Notes: generated by a model from the letters alone, not told the origin. Positions 17,996-26,927 are shown, numbered from the stretch's first letter. The stretch is 64,000 bases of DNA from an uncultured delta proteobacterium (GCA_903843965.1 CAIMRY010000023.1:52231-116230), one strand, 5' to 3'. Numbers and translations are program-made.

Positions 17996-18547
17996 TCCAA
18001 ACCCCTCACGGCACGGCCCGGCGGCGCAGGCCTGGCCCGTTACAGCGCCCCCTGGCGCGGATGCGGATGCTCGCACGGGAATGCCGCCCCGTTTGCGCGG
18101 CGGCGGGCGCGGCGTTCGGCACGGCTGAGCGCACGCCCCCGAGCGCGAACGGCGCGCCAGAAACCAGACTCGCCAGAAACCGGACCCGACAGGAACCCCG
18201 GCACGCCAGGAACCCCGGCACGCCAGGGGCCAGCGGGCCCTTTGTCCAGCGGGCTTCAGCGTGCGGACTATCCACAATGCCTGTTCTGAAGTCAAGGCGC
18301 GACGCCGACCGGCCTGGCCCCGGCCCAAGCCTGGACAGCGCCCCGCCCCCGCCCCGCCTGGACCTGGACAGCGGCCAGCACCCAGCCGCTGCCCAGGCGC
18401 ATTGACACCGCCGCACCCGCCAGACTATGCACCCTGCCAGACCATTCACCCAACAGGACGATTCACCCAGCATGGCTGGCCACCGCCATAAGCGCGCGGC
18501 CCGCCCGGCCCAGAATATCCGCGATTCATCCGCCAAGGAGTGCAGCC
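17996..18547. other. Long divergent intergenic region
   Basis: 552 bases between the minus-strand membrane module and the plus-strand SGNH gene, so promoters for both should lie here. It is very GC-rich. It contains a degenerate tandem array (18155-18237) and a short direct repeat ATTCACCCA near 18445-18470. I could not pick a convincing promoter and see no gene. Confidence 0.6.
18155..18237. repeat. 16-17-bp degenerate tandem array
   Basis: Units start at 18155, 18171, 18187, 18204 and 18221, each beginning CGMCAGRAACC or close to it. The two 17-base copies AGGAACCCCGGCACGCC at 18191 and 18208 are identical. Confidence 0.8.
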
Positions 18548-19693
18548 ATGACACAGCGCCGCGAAAACCGCTTCGAGAAAACCCCGCGCGCTGTGCTGGG
18601 CGTGCTCTGGGGAGTGTTGACCCTGACCCTGTGCATCGGCTCGTTCCTCGTGGTCAAGGCCGTGCGCGACGAGGCCAAGCGCGGCGTGGAACGCTACATC
18701 GCCCTGCGCGAGCCCCGGCCCTCGTCGGACATCCCCAAGACGCCCACAGATGAACTGGTGGCCCTGGCCGACGGCTTGGCCAAGCGCGCCTACCCCTACC
18801 GCATCGACGCCGACGGCTACATCATGCCCTCCCAGGTGCACGCCAAGCCGGACCTGACCGTGGTCTTTCTGGGCGGCTCCACCACGGAGTGCATGTTCAT
18901 GCAGGAGGAGGAGCGCTTTCCCTACCTGGTGGGCCGGGAGATGGAGAAGGCCCTGGGCCTCAAGGTGAACACCTTGAACGGCGGCAACGCGGGCAACCAC
19001 ACCCTGCACTGCACCCTGCTGCTGGAGGGCAAGGTGCTGCAACGCGCGCCCCAGGCCGTGGTGCTCATGGAATGCGTGAACGACCTGAACTCGCTGATGT
19101 ACCTGGGCGACTACTGGGTCACGCACATCAGCCGGGGCATCATCTTCGACAAGGAGTACAACCCGCTCAAGACCTTCATTCTCCGCCACTTTGCGGGGCG
19201 CAAGGGCCTGCAGGGGGACCCGGGCGACGAGTTCGCCTACCAGCGCGGGCAGAAAACGTTCCTGGACCCGGCGACCCTGGCCGGGAAGTACCGCAAGAAC
19301 CTGGAGCTGTTCGTGTTCCTCTGCCGCCAGCACGGCATCACTCCGGTGCTCATGACCCAGTTCAACCGCTTCTCCGAGCACCCGGAGGAGAACCTGATCA
19401 AGAGCATGCACAACATCTGGCGCGAGTACGGCACGGATTACGCCGCGTACCGCGCGGCCTACGTGGCCATGCAGGACACCCTGCGCCAGGTGGCGGCGGA
19501 GCAGAAGGTGGCGCTCATCGACCTGGACCGGCTGGTGCCCAAGGACAAGAGCCTGATGTACGACACCGTGCACCTGAAGCCCGCCGGCGCGCGGCTGGTG
19601 GCCGGGATCGTGGCCGAACGGCTGCCGGGCATCCTGCGGGCCGCTGGCGCGCTGAAGCAGGGACAGGCGGCCGCCGCGCCCGGCGCGCAGTAA
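18548..19693 (+). CDS. Membrane-anchored SGNH/GDSL-family hydrolase
   Basis: 381 residues. One N-terminal transmembrane helix (about 16-38) anchors a periplasmic SGNH domain. The blocks are VFLGGSTTEC (nucleophile Ser), NGGNAGNHT (Gly), ECVNDLNSL (Asn) and DTVHLKPAGARLVA (catalytic His). Relatives remove or transfer acyl groups on polysaccharides and lipids. The position at the head of the glycan locus suggests editing of O-acetyl groups, which is inference. The start has CCAAGGAG upstream. Confidence 0.8.
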   Translation: MTQRRENRFEKTPRAVLGVLWGVLTLTLCIGSFLVVKAVRDEAKRGVERYIALREPRPSSDIPKTPTDELVALADGLAKRAYPYRIDADGYIMPSQVHAKPDLTVVFLGGSTTECMFMQEEERFPYLVGREMEKALGLKVNTLNGGNAGNHTLHCTLLLEGKVLQRAPQAVVLMECVNDLNSLMYLGDYWVTHISRGIIFDKEYNPLKTFILRHFAGRKGLQGDPGDEFAYQRGQKTFLDPATLAGKYRKNLELFVFLCRQHGITPVLMTQFNRFSEHPEENLIKSMHNIWREYGTDYAAYRAAYVAMQDTLRQVAAEQKVALIDLDRLVPKDKSLMYDTVHLKPAGARLVAGIVAERLPGILRAAGALKQGQAAAAPGAQ

Positions 19694-19720
19694 CCTGCGA
19701 AGCTTAGGCCGCCGCCGCGC

Positions 19721-19771
19721 ACCTTGACAGCCGCCGCACCTTGACAGCCGCCGCACATTGACAGCCCGGCG
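19721..19771. repeat. 17-bp tandem repeat, three units, each with TTGACA
   Basis: Units ACCTTGACAGCCGCCGC at 19721 and 19738 are identical; a third, diverged copy starts at 19755. Each carries a consensus -35 hexamer TTGACA. Confidence 0.9.
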
Positions 19772-19787
19772 ACCCAGCCTCTATGCT
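19758..19787 (+). promoter_or_regulatory. Candidate sigma-70 promoter for the gene at 19839
   Basis: The TTGACA of the third repeat unit (19758-19763) is followed after 18 bases by TATGCT (19782-19787). The -35 is perfect and the -10 matches four of six positions. The distance to the GTG start is about 50 bases. The two upstream repeat copies have no matching -10 at the right spacing. Confidence 0.45.
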
Positions 19788-19838
19788 TCCAGGTCGCGGC
19801 AGCACGAGCCTGTGCCCGCCAAACCGCAGGGGACCGCC

Positions 19839-21116
19839 GTGACCACCGCGCCCGAGATCTGCATCGCCTGGCTGAACGTCCACGGCGGGGCCTTCCACAA
19901 GCTCATCCGCCTGCACCAGGCCCTGGCCGAGGCCGGAATATCCTGCGAGCTGCTCTTTTCCGCCAGCCCGCCGCGCGGCCTCAAAACCGGAGCCGGGCCC
20001 GAAGCGGACATCCCGCCCGAGGCCCTGGACGGCCTGGCCGCACGCAGGATACACTTGCTGCCGCGCCAGGAGCTGCTGCGCCGGGCCGACTCCTCGCAGG
20101 CGCGCCTGCTCGTCACCGACGCCCACCACGACCCGGACCTGCCCGGGCTCATCGCCGCTGCCCGGGCGCGCGGCGCAGCCACGGCGCAGATGGCCACCCT
20201 GCTGGGCGACTTCACCTGCCACGGGGCCGAGCACTTGCTGCTGCAACACCCGCTGACCCTGTTCTTCGAGCTGGAGTTCAACCGCACGCCGGAAGCGCCG
20301 CGCTTTTTCGAGGCCGCCAGCCTGGCCTTCACCGGCAACATCTTCTTCGAGCCCACGCTGAACCCGCTGCACGGGGGCTATGCCTCGCGCGCGGCCTTTT
20401 TCGGGAAGTACGGCTTCGACCCCGAGCGCCCGCTGTGCCTGTGGCTGCCCAGCGCCCCGGACGTAGGCGACGAAAGCTATGCCCAGGTGGCCAGCGCCGT
20501 GCGCCAGGCCGGGCTGAATCTGGCCGTGAAGCTGCACCCCTGGGAATACGCCTTCAAAAAGCACGGCCCGCCCCACCCCTGGGGGCTCAAGGACTCCTCG
20601 GACGCGCTCTGGGGCGTGACAGCCGTGGACGAGGCCGACACCACCTGGGCCTACCATTTTTGCGACGCTGCCATTTTGCGCGGCTCGGCCATGAGCCTGG
20701 AGCTGCCCTTCTGGGACAGGCCCTCGCTGATTCTGCCCGCCACTGTCACCACCGGGCTGTTCAAGGCCCAGGCCCGGATGGTGCGCCGCTGCTCCACGCT
20801 TCTCGCGGGCACAGCCGACCTGCCCGCGCTGCTGGCCCGGCCACTGCCGTCGTTCAGCCCGGCGGACTACGCCTCGGCCCGGTCCGCCGTGCGTTTGGAT
20901 GTGGAGCATGACGCCTACGCCCTGACCGTGGCCGCCCTGCGCGGCATCCTCGAAGGCCGGGGCGCGGGCATCCGCCAGGGAACCCACAACCAGGGAGCCC
21001 CGGCCAACCTGCGCCGCCTCTACGATCCGCACGTGACCCCGGAACTGGTGCGCGCGCTCAAGCCCCTGCGCAGCCTGCAGTACGCGGCCAGACGCCTGGC
21101 GCGCAGCCTGGGCTAG
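19839..21116 (+). CDS. Putative glycan-locus transferase, GT-B-like, unassigned
   Basis: 425 residues from GTG preceded by GCAGGGG. It begins ICIAWLNVHGGAFHKLIRLH, reading like the first Rossmann half of a GT-B glycosyltransferase. The second half has LCLWLPSAPDVGDESYAQ, LAVKLHPWEY and a late GSAMSLELPFWDRPSLILP, the pattern of the donor-binding lobe in CDP-glycerol or nucleotide-sugar transferases (KLHP and a Ser/Glu-containing turn). No signal peptide or membrane helix is apparent. The exact family is not certain. It lies between the SGNH hydrolase and a convergent 2-epimerase. Confidence 0.55.
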   Translation: MTTAPEICIAWLNVHGGAFHKLIRLHQALAEAGISCELLFSASPPRGLKTGAGPEADIPPEALDGLAARRIHLLPRQELLRRADSSQARLLVTDAHHDPDLPGLIAAARARGAATAQMATLLGDFTCHGAEHLLLQHPLTLFFELEFNRTPEAPRFFEAASLAFTGNIFFEPTLNPLHGGYASRAAFFGKYGFDPERPLCLWLPSAPDVGDESYAQVASAVRQAGLNLAVKLHPWEYAFKKHGPPHPWGLKDSSDALWGVTAVDEADTTWAYHFCDAAILRGSAMSLELPFWDRPSLILPATVTTGLFKAQARMVRRCSTLLAGTADLPALLARPLPSFSPADYASARSAVRLDVEHDAYALTVAALRGILEGRGAGIRQGTHNQGAPANLRRLYDPHVTPELVRALKPLRSLQYAARRLARSLG

Positions 21117-21177
21117 CTTCCACGCATCCTCACACGCGTTTCACTCCGCACCGGCCACTCCGCACCAGCCAACGCAC

Positions 21178-21222
21178 AGCGGGCCAGCCAGACGATCTGT
21201 CCGGCTGACCCGCTGCGGTTTT
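21178..21222 (+). terminator. Terminator-like hairpin between convergent genes
   Basis: Twelve-base stem AGCGGGCCAGCC/GGCTGACCCGCT with one mismatch, 13-base loop, followed by GCGGTTTT. It sits between the gene ending at 21116 and the minus-strand epimerase ending at 21309. Confidence 0.5.
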
Positions 21223-21252
21223 GGGCGGCCTGGGCTCTCGGCCCGGCGGTGT

Positions 21253-21286
21253 TTTTCAGTCCGGCGGAGTTTTCAGTCCGGCAGAG
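21253..21286. repeat. 17-bp tandem duplication
   Basis: TTTTCAGTCCGGCGGAG at 21253 and TTTTCAGTCCGGCAGAG at 21270, one mismatch. It lies just beyond the stop of the epimerase gene. Confidence 0.85.
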
Positions 21287-21308
21287 CCGTGCAGCCCGGC
21301 GTCGGGCC

Positions 21309-22448
21309 TCAGCCCTGCGCCATGTCCTGGAAGTGCTTCTGGCGGGTGCGGTTCCACAGGCTGGGCTCGGCCAGGTGGGCCATGAACTTGCCCACGCTGT
21401 CGCCCCGGCCAAAGTAGAAGCAGGGCGGGCACTCCTCCAGGCTCCAGGCCTCGCGCATGGCCGCCAGCAGCGGCTCCCGCTTGCTCGGCACGTTGGCGAT
21501 GGACGGATGCTGGAAGCGGTCCCTCTGGCGGCTGCCCACGTTGATGGTGCGCACGCCGTAGATCGGAGCCTCGCGCACGCCCGCGCTGGAGTTGCCGATG
21601 ATGAAGCGCGCTCCCTGCATCAGCCGCAGGAAGTACTCAAAACGCATGCTGGGGAAGCGGCGGATGCGCGGATTGCCCTCCAGCGCCTCGTAGGCCTTGA
21701 GGATCTGCTCGCTGCCCGCGTCGTTGTTGGGCGAGATGACCACGTAGTTGTAGCCGGACTCGATGAGCGCATTGGTGAAGTCTCGCGCCCGGCGGGCCTG
21801 CTTTTCCGGCTCGGTGGTCACCGGGTGGTACAGCGCCACGGCGTACTCGTCGAAGGTGATGTCGTAGCGGGCGCGCACCGCGTCCAGGTCCGGCAGGTCG
21901 GGCGAGAGCATGATGTCGATGTCCGGGGAGCCGATGGTGAACACCGAGTCCGGGTGCTCGCCCAGTTGCAGCAGCCTGCGCGCCGCGTCCTCGTTGGACA
22001 CGAAGTGCAGGTGCGAGAGCTTGGTCACGCTGTGGCGGATCATCTCGTCGATGGTGCCGCTGCGCTCCCCGCCCTCGATGTGGGCCACCAGGATGTTGCG
22101 GAAGGCGCCCACGATGGCCCCGGCCAGGGCCTCCAGCCGGTCGCCGTGGACCACGATCATGTCCGGCGGGTCGCCGCTGACGTGGCGCGAGAGCGCGGCC
22201 ACGGTGTTGGCCAGGATCAGGTCCATGGCCTCGCCGCCCACCTGATTTTGGGCCGTGAACACGTTGACGAAGCCCTCGCGCTCCACCTGGCGGTAGGTGT
22301 AGCCGAACTGGGACAAGAGGTGCATGCCGGTGACGAAGATGTGGCACTCGAAGTCCGGGCAGGCCTCCACCGCGAGCATGAGCGGCTTGAGCTTGCCGAA
22401 GTCGGCCCGGGTGCCGGTGAGGAAGAGGATGCGCTTTTTCGGGGTCAT
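21309..22448 (-). CDS. UDP-N-acetylglucosamine 2-epimerase (hydrolysing), NeuC/LegG-like
   Basis: 379 residues, normal length. It opens RILFLTGTRADFGKLKPLM, the NeuC-type N-terminus, followed by VHGDRLEAL, AHIEGGERSGTIDE and GNSSAGVREAPIYG. These enzymes cleave UDP from a 2-acetamido sugar while inverting C2, giving ManNAc or the diacetamido equivalents used for sialic, legionaminic or related acids. Start ATG has AAGGAAC upstream. It is encoded opposite to the main glycan operon. A NeuB-type synthase and a CMP-transferase, the next steps, are not in the window. Confidence 0.9.
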   Translation of the reverse strand: MTPKKRILFLTGTRADFGKLKPLMLAVEACPDFECHIFVTGMHLLSQFGYTYRQVEREGFVNVFTAQNQVGGEAMDLILANTVAALSRHVSGDPPDMIVVHGDRLEALAGAIVGAFRNILVAHIEGGERSGTIDEMIRHSVTKLSHLHFVSNEDAARRLLQLGEHPDSVFTIGSPDIDIMLSPDLPDLDAVRARYDITFDEYAVALYHPVTTEPEKQARRARDFTNALIESGYNYVVISPNNDAGSEQILKAYEALEGNPRIRRFPSMRFEYFLRLMQGARFIIGNSSAGVREAPIYGVRTINVGSRQRDRFQHPSIANVPSKREPLLAAMREAWSLEECPPCFYFGRGDSVGKFMAHLAEPSLWNRTRQKHFQDMAQG

Positions 22449-22703
22449 GTTCCTTACCCGCCAGAGGATCAACCGCGCTTGTGCGGCCAGCCGCGCCAGG
22501 CGCGAAGCGCCGATCAAGATGGCAAAGCACCGACATGCGCCCAGGACGGCAAAGCGCCGACATGTGGTCAAGACGGCCAAACGTTGGCACGATCAATAGT
22601 GAATGCGGGCGGGAATTGCAAGGCGGGCCGTTTTTCGCCGCACCCCTTGGCAATCCGTCCGGGCGCGGGTACCCTGTCCTGAACATTTACAAAGGAGCGC
22701 GCC

Positions 22704-23120
22704 ATGATCTTTCAGCCGAACCACCAGCCGATTCCCCAGACGACCGACACGACCTTCCGCACAACGACCCGCTTTGCCCTGCTCCTGTCCGTGGCCCTGG
22801 CCCTGGTGCTTGCGCTTGCGCCCGCCGCCCTGGCGCAACGAAGCATCGTGCACTTCTTCGTGGTCCCGGCGAGCGTGGCGGCCCAAAAGCTCCCGGCCCT
22901 GAACGACTTCCTGGTCCAGACCGCGGGCGGCTTCACGGTCTCGCGCAGCCATGGCGCGAGCCGCAGCAGCGCGGGCCGCAGGATCAGGCTGGACAACTGG
23001 AGCTACACCGTGGCCGCAGACACGGACCTGTCCCAGGAGATCATGGACTACCTGAAGGCGAAGTGCGGCCTGCCGAGCGTGTTCATCCTGGTTTGGGAGG
23101 CCGAGCGGCCGGGGCTGTAG
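22704..23120 (+). CDS. Secreted protein of unknown function
   Basis: 138 residues with an AAAGGAG ribosome site. After a polar N-terminal segment of about 22 residues comes a signal sequence ending ALAQ (about residue 45). The mature part is only about 93 residues: a beta-strand-like IVHFFVVPASVAAQ, a basic Ser-rich loop, then two further strands and ending VFILVWEAERPGL. One Cys. No family recognised. It sits alone between the epimerase gene (divergent) and the glycan operon. Confidence 0.7.
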   Translation: MIFQPNHQPIPQTTDTTFRTTTRFALLLSVALALVLALAPAALAQRSIVHFFVVPASVAAQKLPALNDFLVQTAGGFTVSRSHGASRSSAGRRIRLDNWSYTVAADTDLSQEIMDYLKAKCGLPSVFILVWEAERPGL

Positions 23121-23369
23121 CGGCGTGCTGGCCGACCGGGCGGGCCAAGGGGCCGCCGCCTGGCGCGCCATGCCCCCGCCGCAACACACCAGGCCACGGT
23201 CCGCCAGGCATGCAGAATGTTAGGGGTTGAGATTTTTCCGGGGTGGTATTATGGACAATGCGTCGTGTGAAGTCCACGAGATACGGCGTCGAAAGGCAGG
23301 CTTTTACGTGGGTGCGGCTGCGTTCCCACATAATATAACCATGGCCATACGAGACAAGCGGAGATCCAA

Positions 23370-24212
23370 GTGAATTCCAAACGGATCAAGATCGGCATGG
23401 GACAACTGCTGGTGGAGGGCGGCGAGCCTGAACGCAACATCCAGCGCGCCCTGGAGATGATCGACCTGGGCGTGGAGCGCCAGTGCGACATCGTGCTGCT
23501 GCCGGAATGCCTGGACCTGGGCTGGACCCACCCCTCGGCCCAGACCGAGGCCCAGCCCATCCCCGGCCCACACAGCGAGCGCATCTGCGCCAAGGCCCGC
23601 GAGGCCGGAATCTACGTCTGCTGCGGCCTGACCGAGGCCCATGAGGGCAAGGTCTACAACGCGGCCATCCTGGTCAACGACTCCGGCGAAATCATCCTGA
23701 AATACCACAAAATCAATGTGCTGGACGTGGCCTACGACTACTATTCCATCGGCCAGACCCTGTCCGTGGTCGACACGCCCTTCGGCTGCATCGGGCTGAA
23801 CATCTGCTCCGACAACTACGGCGACGCCCTGGACATCGGCTATGTCCTGGGCCGCATGGGCGCGCGGTTCATCCTCTCGCCTTCGTCCTGGACCGTGGAC
23901 TACTCCCTGGTCGAGTGCGACAACCCCTATGGGGAGAAGTGGTTCAAGCCCTTCCACACCCTGGCCCGGATGTTCAACATGGTCGTGATCAACGCCACCA
24001 GCGTGGGCATCATCCTGGCCGGACCTTACGAGGGCAAGAAGAGCGTGGGCTGCTCCCTGGCCGTGGGGCCAGAGGGGACCATCGCCCAGGGCAAGTATGT
24101 TGAGTTCGCCGGCGAGCTGGTCGTGGCGGAGTTTGAGGTTCCCGCGCCCATCCCCCTGGGGACGGCTGTGGGCAAAATGCTTATCGACAAGAAGGGGCTT
24201 TTGACGCCATGA
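23370..24212 (+). CDS. Nitrilase-superfamily carbon-nitrogen hydrolase
   Basis: 280 residues. The Glu-Lys-Cys triad is intact: Glu46 in IVLLPECLDLGW, Lys114 in KYHKIN and Cys146 in IGLNICSDNYGD. Members hydrolyse amides or nitriles, and some are glutamine amidases feeding ammonia to a synthetase. The stop overlaps the start of a sugar amidotransferase by 4 bp, so it is a candidate ammonia donor for that enzyme. GTG start preceded by GCGGAGA. An AT-rich patch with CATAAT at 23329-23334 just upstream may be the operon -10 element. Confidence 0.85.
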   Translation: MNSKRIKIGMGQLLVEGGEPERNIQRALEMIDLGVERQCDIVLLPECLDLGWTHPSAQTEAQPIPGPHSERICAKAREAGIYVCCGLTEAHEGKVYNAAILVNDSGEIILKYHKINVLDVAYDYYSIGQTLSVVDTPFGCIGLNICSDNYGDALDIGYVLGRMGARFILSPSSWTVDYSLVECDNPYGEKWFKPFHTLARMFNMVVINATSVGIILAGPYEGKKSVGCSLAVGPEGTIAQGKYVEFAGELVVAEFEVPAPIPLGTAVGKMLIDKKGLLTP

Positions 24213-25375
24213 GCGCACCACGCATTTGCAGCAGATGTCTCATGGATGAAACCGCCCCGGGCATCATCTTCGATGCCGACGGGGTGTGCGACTACTGCCA
24301 CCTGCACGACGGACTGGACCGCCGCTACCCGCTCACGCCCGAAGGCGAGGCCCACCTCCTCCAGATGGTGGAGCGCATCAAGGAGCAGGGCAAGGGCAAG
24401 GCCTATGACTGCATCTGCGGCCTGAGCGGCGGGCGCGACAGCACCTACACCCTGTACCTGGCCAAGGTGGTCTACGGCCTGCGGCCGCTGGCGGTGTACT
24501 TCAACGACGGCTTCGGCAACCCCGTGGCCGGGAAGAACATGCAGGCCGCCACAGCCAAGCTCGGCGTGGACATGCGCACGGTCACCTCGGACTTCCGCGA
24601 GTCCAAGGACCTGAAGCTTGCGGCGCTCAAGGCCTCCATCCCGGAGCTGAACCTGGCCACGGACATCGGCATCGCCACGGCCCTGTACGGCATGGCGGCC
24701 AAGGAAGACGTCAAGTACATCTTCATCGGCCAGTCCTTCCGCACCGAGGGCATCTCGCCCCTGGAGTGGCACTACCTGGACGGCCGGTATCTGCACGCCA
24801 TCAGCCGAAAGTTCGGCACCATTCCCCTGCGCCCATGGAAGCCCGCCGACCCCGGCTTCCACCTCGACCTGCCGCAGCTGATCTACTACACGCTGTTCCG
24901 GCGCATCCGCACGGTGATGCCCCTGTACCACCTGCGCTATGTCCGCACCGAGGTCGACGAACTGCTCTCCCGCGAACTTGGCTGGGTCAACACCGGCGCG
25001 CACTATTACGACGACCTGTTCCAGGGCCTCTTGACCTACGTGCTGCGGACCAAGTTTAACGTGGACCGCCGCAAGTTCAACTACAGCGCCCTGATCCGCT
25101 CCGGGCAGATGACCCGCGAGGAAGGCCTGCGCAAGATCTCCGAGGTCTCGGTCATCGAGGACGAGAAGGTCATCGGCCTGTGCCTGAAGCGCATGGGCAT
25201 CAGCCGCGACGAATTCGAGACCATGCTGGCGCAGCCGAAGAAGACCTTCCGGGACTACCCGAACCTGCTCAAGCTGTTCAGCAAGATGAAGTGGGCCATC
25301 TGGGTGCTGGCCAAGCTCCAGCTCATCCCCATGTCCATCTATGAAAAATACTGCAATCTGGGCAAGGGGAAATGA
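24209..25375 (+). CDS. N-acetyl sugar amidotransferase (WbpG/PseA-type)
   Basis: 388 residues. The N-terminal Cys pairs CSRC (Cys7/Cys10) and CDYC (Cys27/Cys30) probably bind zinc. The PP-loop ATP pyrophosphatase motif SGGRDS (73-78) activates the acetamido carbonyl. The rest matches the WbpG/PseA family, which turns an N-acetyl group on a nucleotide sugar or nonulosonic acid into an acetamidino group. Known relatives take ammonia from HisH/HisF homologs; neither is here, but a nitrilase gene overlaps upstream and a Gfo/Idh gene overlaps downstream, each by 4 bp. Confidence 0.9.
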   Translation: MSAPRICSRCLMDETAPGIIFDADGVCDYCHLHDGLDRRYPLTPEGEAHLLQMVERIKEQGKGKAYDCICGLSGGRDSTYTLYLAKVVYGLRPLAVYFNDGFGNPVAGKNMQAATAKLGVDMRTVTSDFRESKDLKLAALKASIPELNLATDIGIATALYGMAAKEDVKYIFIGQSFRTEGISPLEWHYLDGRYLHAISRKFGTIPLRPWKPADPGFHLDLPQLIYYTLFRRIRTVMPLYHLRYVRTEVDELLSRELGWVNTGAHYYDDLFQGLLTYVLRTKFNVDRRKFNYSALIRSGQMTREEGLRKISEVSVIEDEKVIGLCLKRMGISRDEFETMLAQPKKTFRDYPNLLKLFSKMKWAIWVLAKLQLIPMSIYEKYCNLGKGK

Positions 25376-26397
25376 GCAGCACCATCGGCATCGGCCTTGT
25401 CGGCTTCGGTTACTGGGGTCCCAATCTTGCGCGCAACTTCTCCACGCTGGACGGCTGCAGGCTCGCCGCCATCTGCGACCTGGACAAAAACCGCCGCGAG
25501 GCGGCCCAAAGGGCGTACCCCTCCACCACGGTGACGGCGGACTACGCGGCGCTCCTGGCGCAGCCGGACATCCAGGCTGTGGTCATCGCCACGCCGGTGG
25601 CGCACCACTTCCGCCTGGCCATGGCGGCCCTTTCCGCCGGGAAAGACGTGCTCGTGGAAAAGCCCTTCACCCAGACCTCGGAGCAGGGGCGGCAGCTCAT
25701 CGGCCAGGCCGAACGGATGGGCCGCATCATCGCCGTGGACCACACCTTCCTGTTCACCGGCGCAGTGCTGAAAATCAAGGAGCTGGTGGACCGCCACGAG
25801 CTGGGCGACCTGCTCTACTTCGACTCCGTGCGCATCAACCTGGGCCTGTTCCAGGAGGACGTGAACGTCATCTACGACCTGGCCCCGCACGACCTCTCCA
25901 TCCTGATGCACCTGGTGGGCACGGACCCCGTGGCCGTGCGGGCCATGGGCAGCCGCCACGGCAACAAGAACCTGGAGAGCCTGGCCTACCTGCACCTGGA
26001 CTACGCCGACGGCTTCGTGGCGCACTTCCACTTCAGCTGGCTGGCCCCGGTCAAGATCCGCAAGACCATCATCGCCGGCACCCGGAAAATGATCGTCTAC
26101 GACGACCTGGACCAGACGGAAAAGGTCAAGGTCTACGACAAGGGCATCGTGGTCAATCCGAACCACGAGTCCCTGAACAAGATCAAGGTGGACTACCGCA
26201 CCGGCGACATGCTGGCGCCCAAGCTGGTGCACCGCGAGGCGCTGCAGGCCGAGGCCGAGCACTTTGTCGGGTGCGTGCGCGCCCGCACCCAGCCCCTGGC
26301 CGACGGCCTCGCCGGGCTCAAGGTGGTGCGCGTGCTGGAGGCCTCGGAACGGTCCCTGCTTGCGGGCGGGGAGCGCATCCTGCTGGAGGGGGCGTGA
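25372..26397 (+). CDS. Gfo/Idh/MocA-family sugar oxidoreductase
   Basis: 341 residues. The Rossmann motif GIGLVGFGYWGPNLARNF is at the N-terminus, then VVIATPVAHHF, EKPFTQTSEQG and DHTFLFTGA, typical of Gfo/Idh proteins. In diamino-uronic acid pathways the equivalent (WbpB/WlbA) oxidises C3 of UDP-GlcNAcA. The next two genes, an acetyltransferase and a DegT aminotransferase, match the order of that pathway (WbpD, WbpE), supporting the assignment. Overlaps both neighbours by 4 bp. Confidence 0.88.
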   Translation: MSSTIGIGLVGFGYWGPNLARNFSTLDGCRLAAICDLDKNRREAAQRAYPSTTVTADYAALLAQPDIQAVVIATPVAHHFRLAMAALSAGKDVLVEKPFTQTSEQGRQLIGQAERMGRIIAVDHTFLFTGAVLKIKELVDRHELGDLLYFDSVRINLGLFQEDVNVIYDLAPHDLSILMHLVGTDPVAVRAMGSRHGNKNLESLAYLHLDYADGFVAHFHFSWLAPVKIRKTIIAGTRKMIVYDDLDQTEKVKVYDKGIVVNPNHESLNKIKVDYRTGDMLAPKLVHREALQAEAEHFVGCVRARTQPLADGLAGLKVVRVLEASERSLLAGGERILLEGA

Positions 26398-26927
26398 GCG
26401 GTCAGGAGCAGCCCCACCTGCAGCCCCCTCTGCAGCCCCACCTGCAGGTAGCGCCGGACGTGCGCATGGGCTCCGGGGTGCGCCTGGGCGGCTTTGTGAA
26501 CCTCTACGGCTGCACCATCGGCCAGGACTGCGTGATCGGCACCTTTGTGGAGATCCAGCGCGACGCGCACATCGGCGACCGCGTGAAGATCCAGAGCCAC
26601 ACCTTCATCTGCTCCGGCGTGCAGGTGGACGACGAGGCCTTCATCGGCCACGGGGTCATGTTCACCAACGACCTGTTCCCCCGGTCCACCACGGCGGAAG
26701 GCGCGCTCAAGGGCGCGGACGACTGGTCCTGCACGCCCACCCGCGTGGGCAGGCGCGCCTCCATCGGCAGCAACGCCACCATCCTGTGCGGCATCACCAT
26801 CGGCGAGGAAGCCATCGTCGGCGCGGGCAGCGTGGTGACCAGGGACGTTCCCCCGCGCTGCGTGGTGGCCGGCAACCCCGCGCGCGTCATCCGCACCATC
26901 GAGCCGCAATCCCCGGAGTTGAAATAA
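26394..26927 (+). CDS. Left-handed beta-helix acetyltransferase (WbpD/WlbB-like)
   Basis: 177 residues from GTG at 26394, whose GTGA overlaps the preceding stop. After a short Gln/Pro leader come hexapeptide repeats (GCTIGQDCVIGTFVEI, IGDRVKI, VGRRASIGSNATI, IGEEAIVGAGSVV). MFTNDLFPRS corresponds to the VFTN segment of UDP-2-acetamido-3-amino-2,3-dideoxyglucuronate N-acetyltransferases. It probably acetylates the 3-amino group made by the following aminotransferase, using acetyl-CoA. Confidence 0.85.
   Translation: MSGQEQPHLQPPLQPHLQVAPDVRMGSGVRLGGFVNLYGCTIGQDCVIGTFVEIQRDAHIGDRVKIQSHTFICSGVQVDDEAFIGHGVMFTNDLFPRSTTAEGALKGADDWSCTPTRVGRRASIGSNATILCGITIGEEAIVGAGSVVTRDVPPRCVVAGNPARVIRTIEPQSPELK

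Noticed and set aside
15557..18289. 910-codon plus-strand open frame opposite the membrane module
   Set aside because: Gln/Gly/His-rich without motifs; the minus-strand frames give clear membrane proteins with a paralogous pair elsewhere.
23121..23369. Riboswitch or leader RNA before the glycan operon
   Set aside because: A small GTGGG/CCCAC hairpin and AT-rich elements exist, but nothing matches a known riboswitch core.
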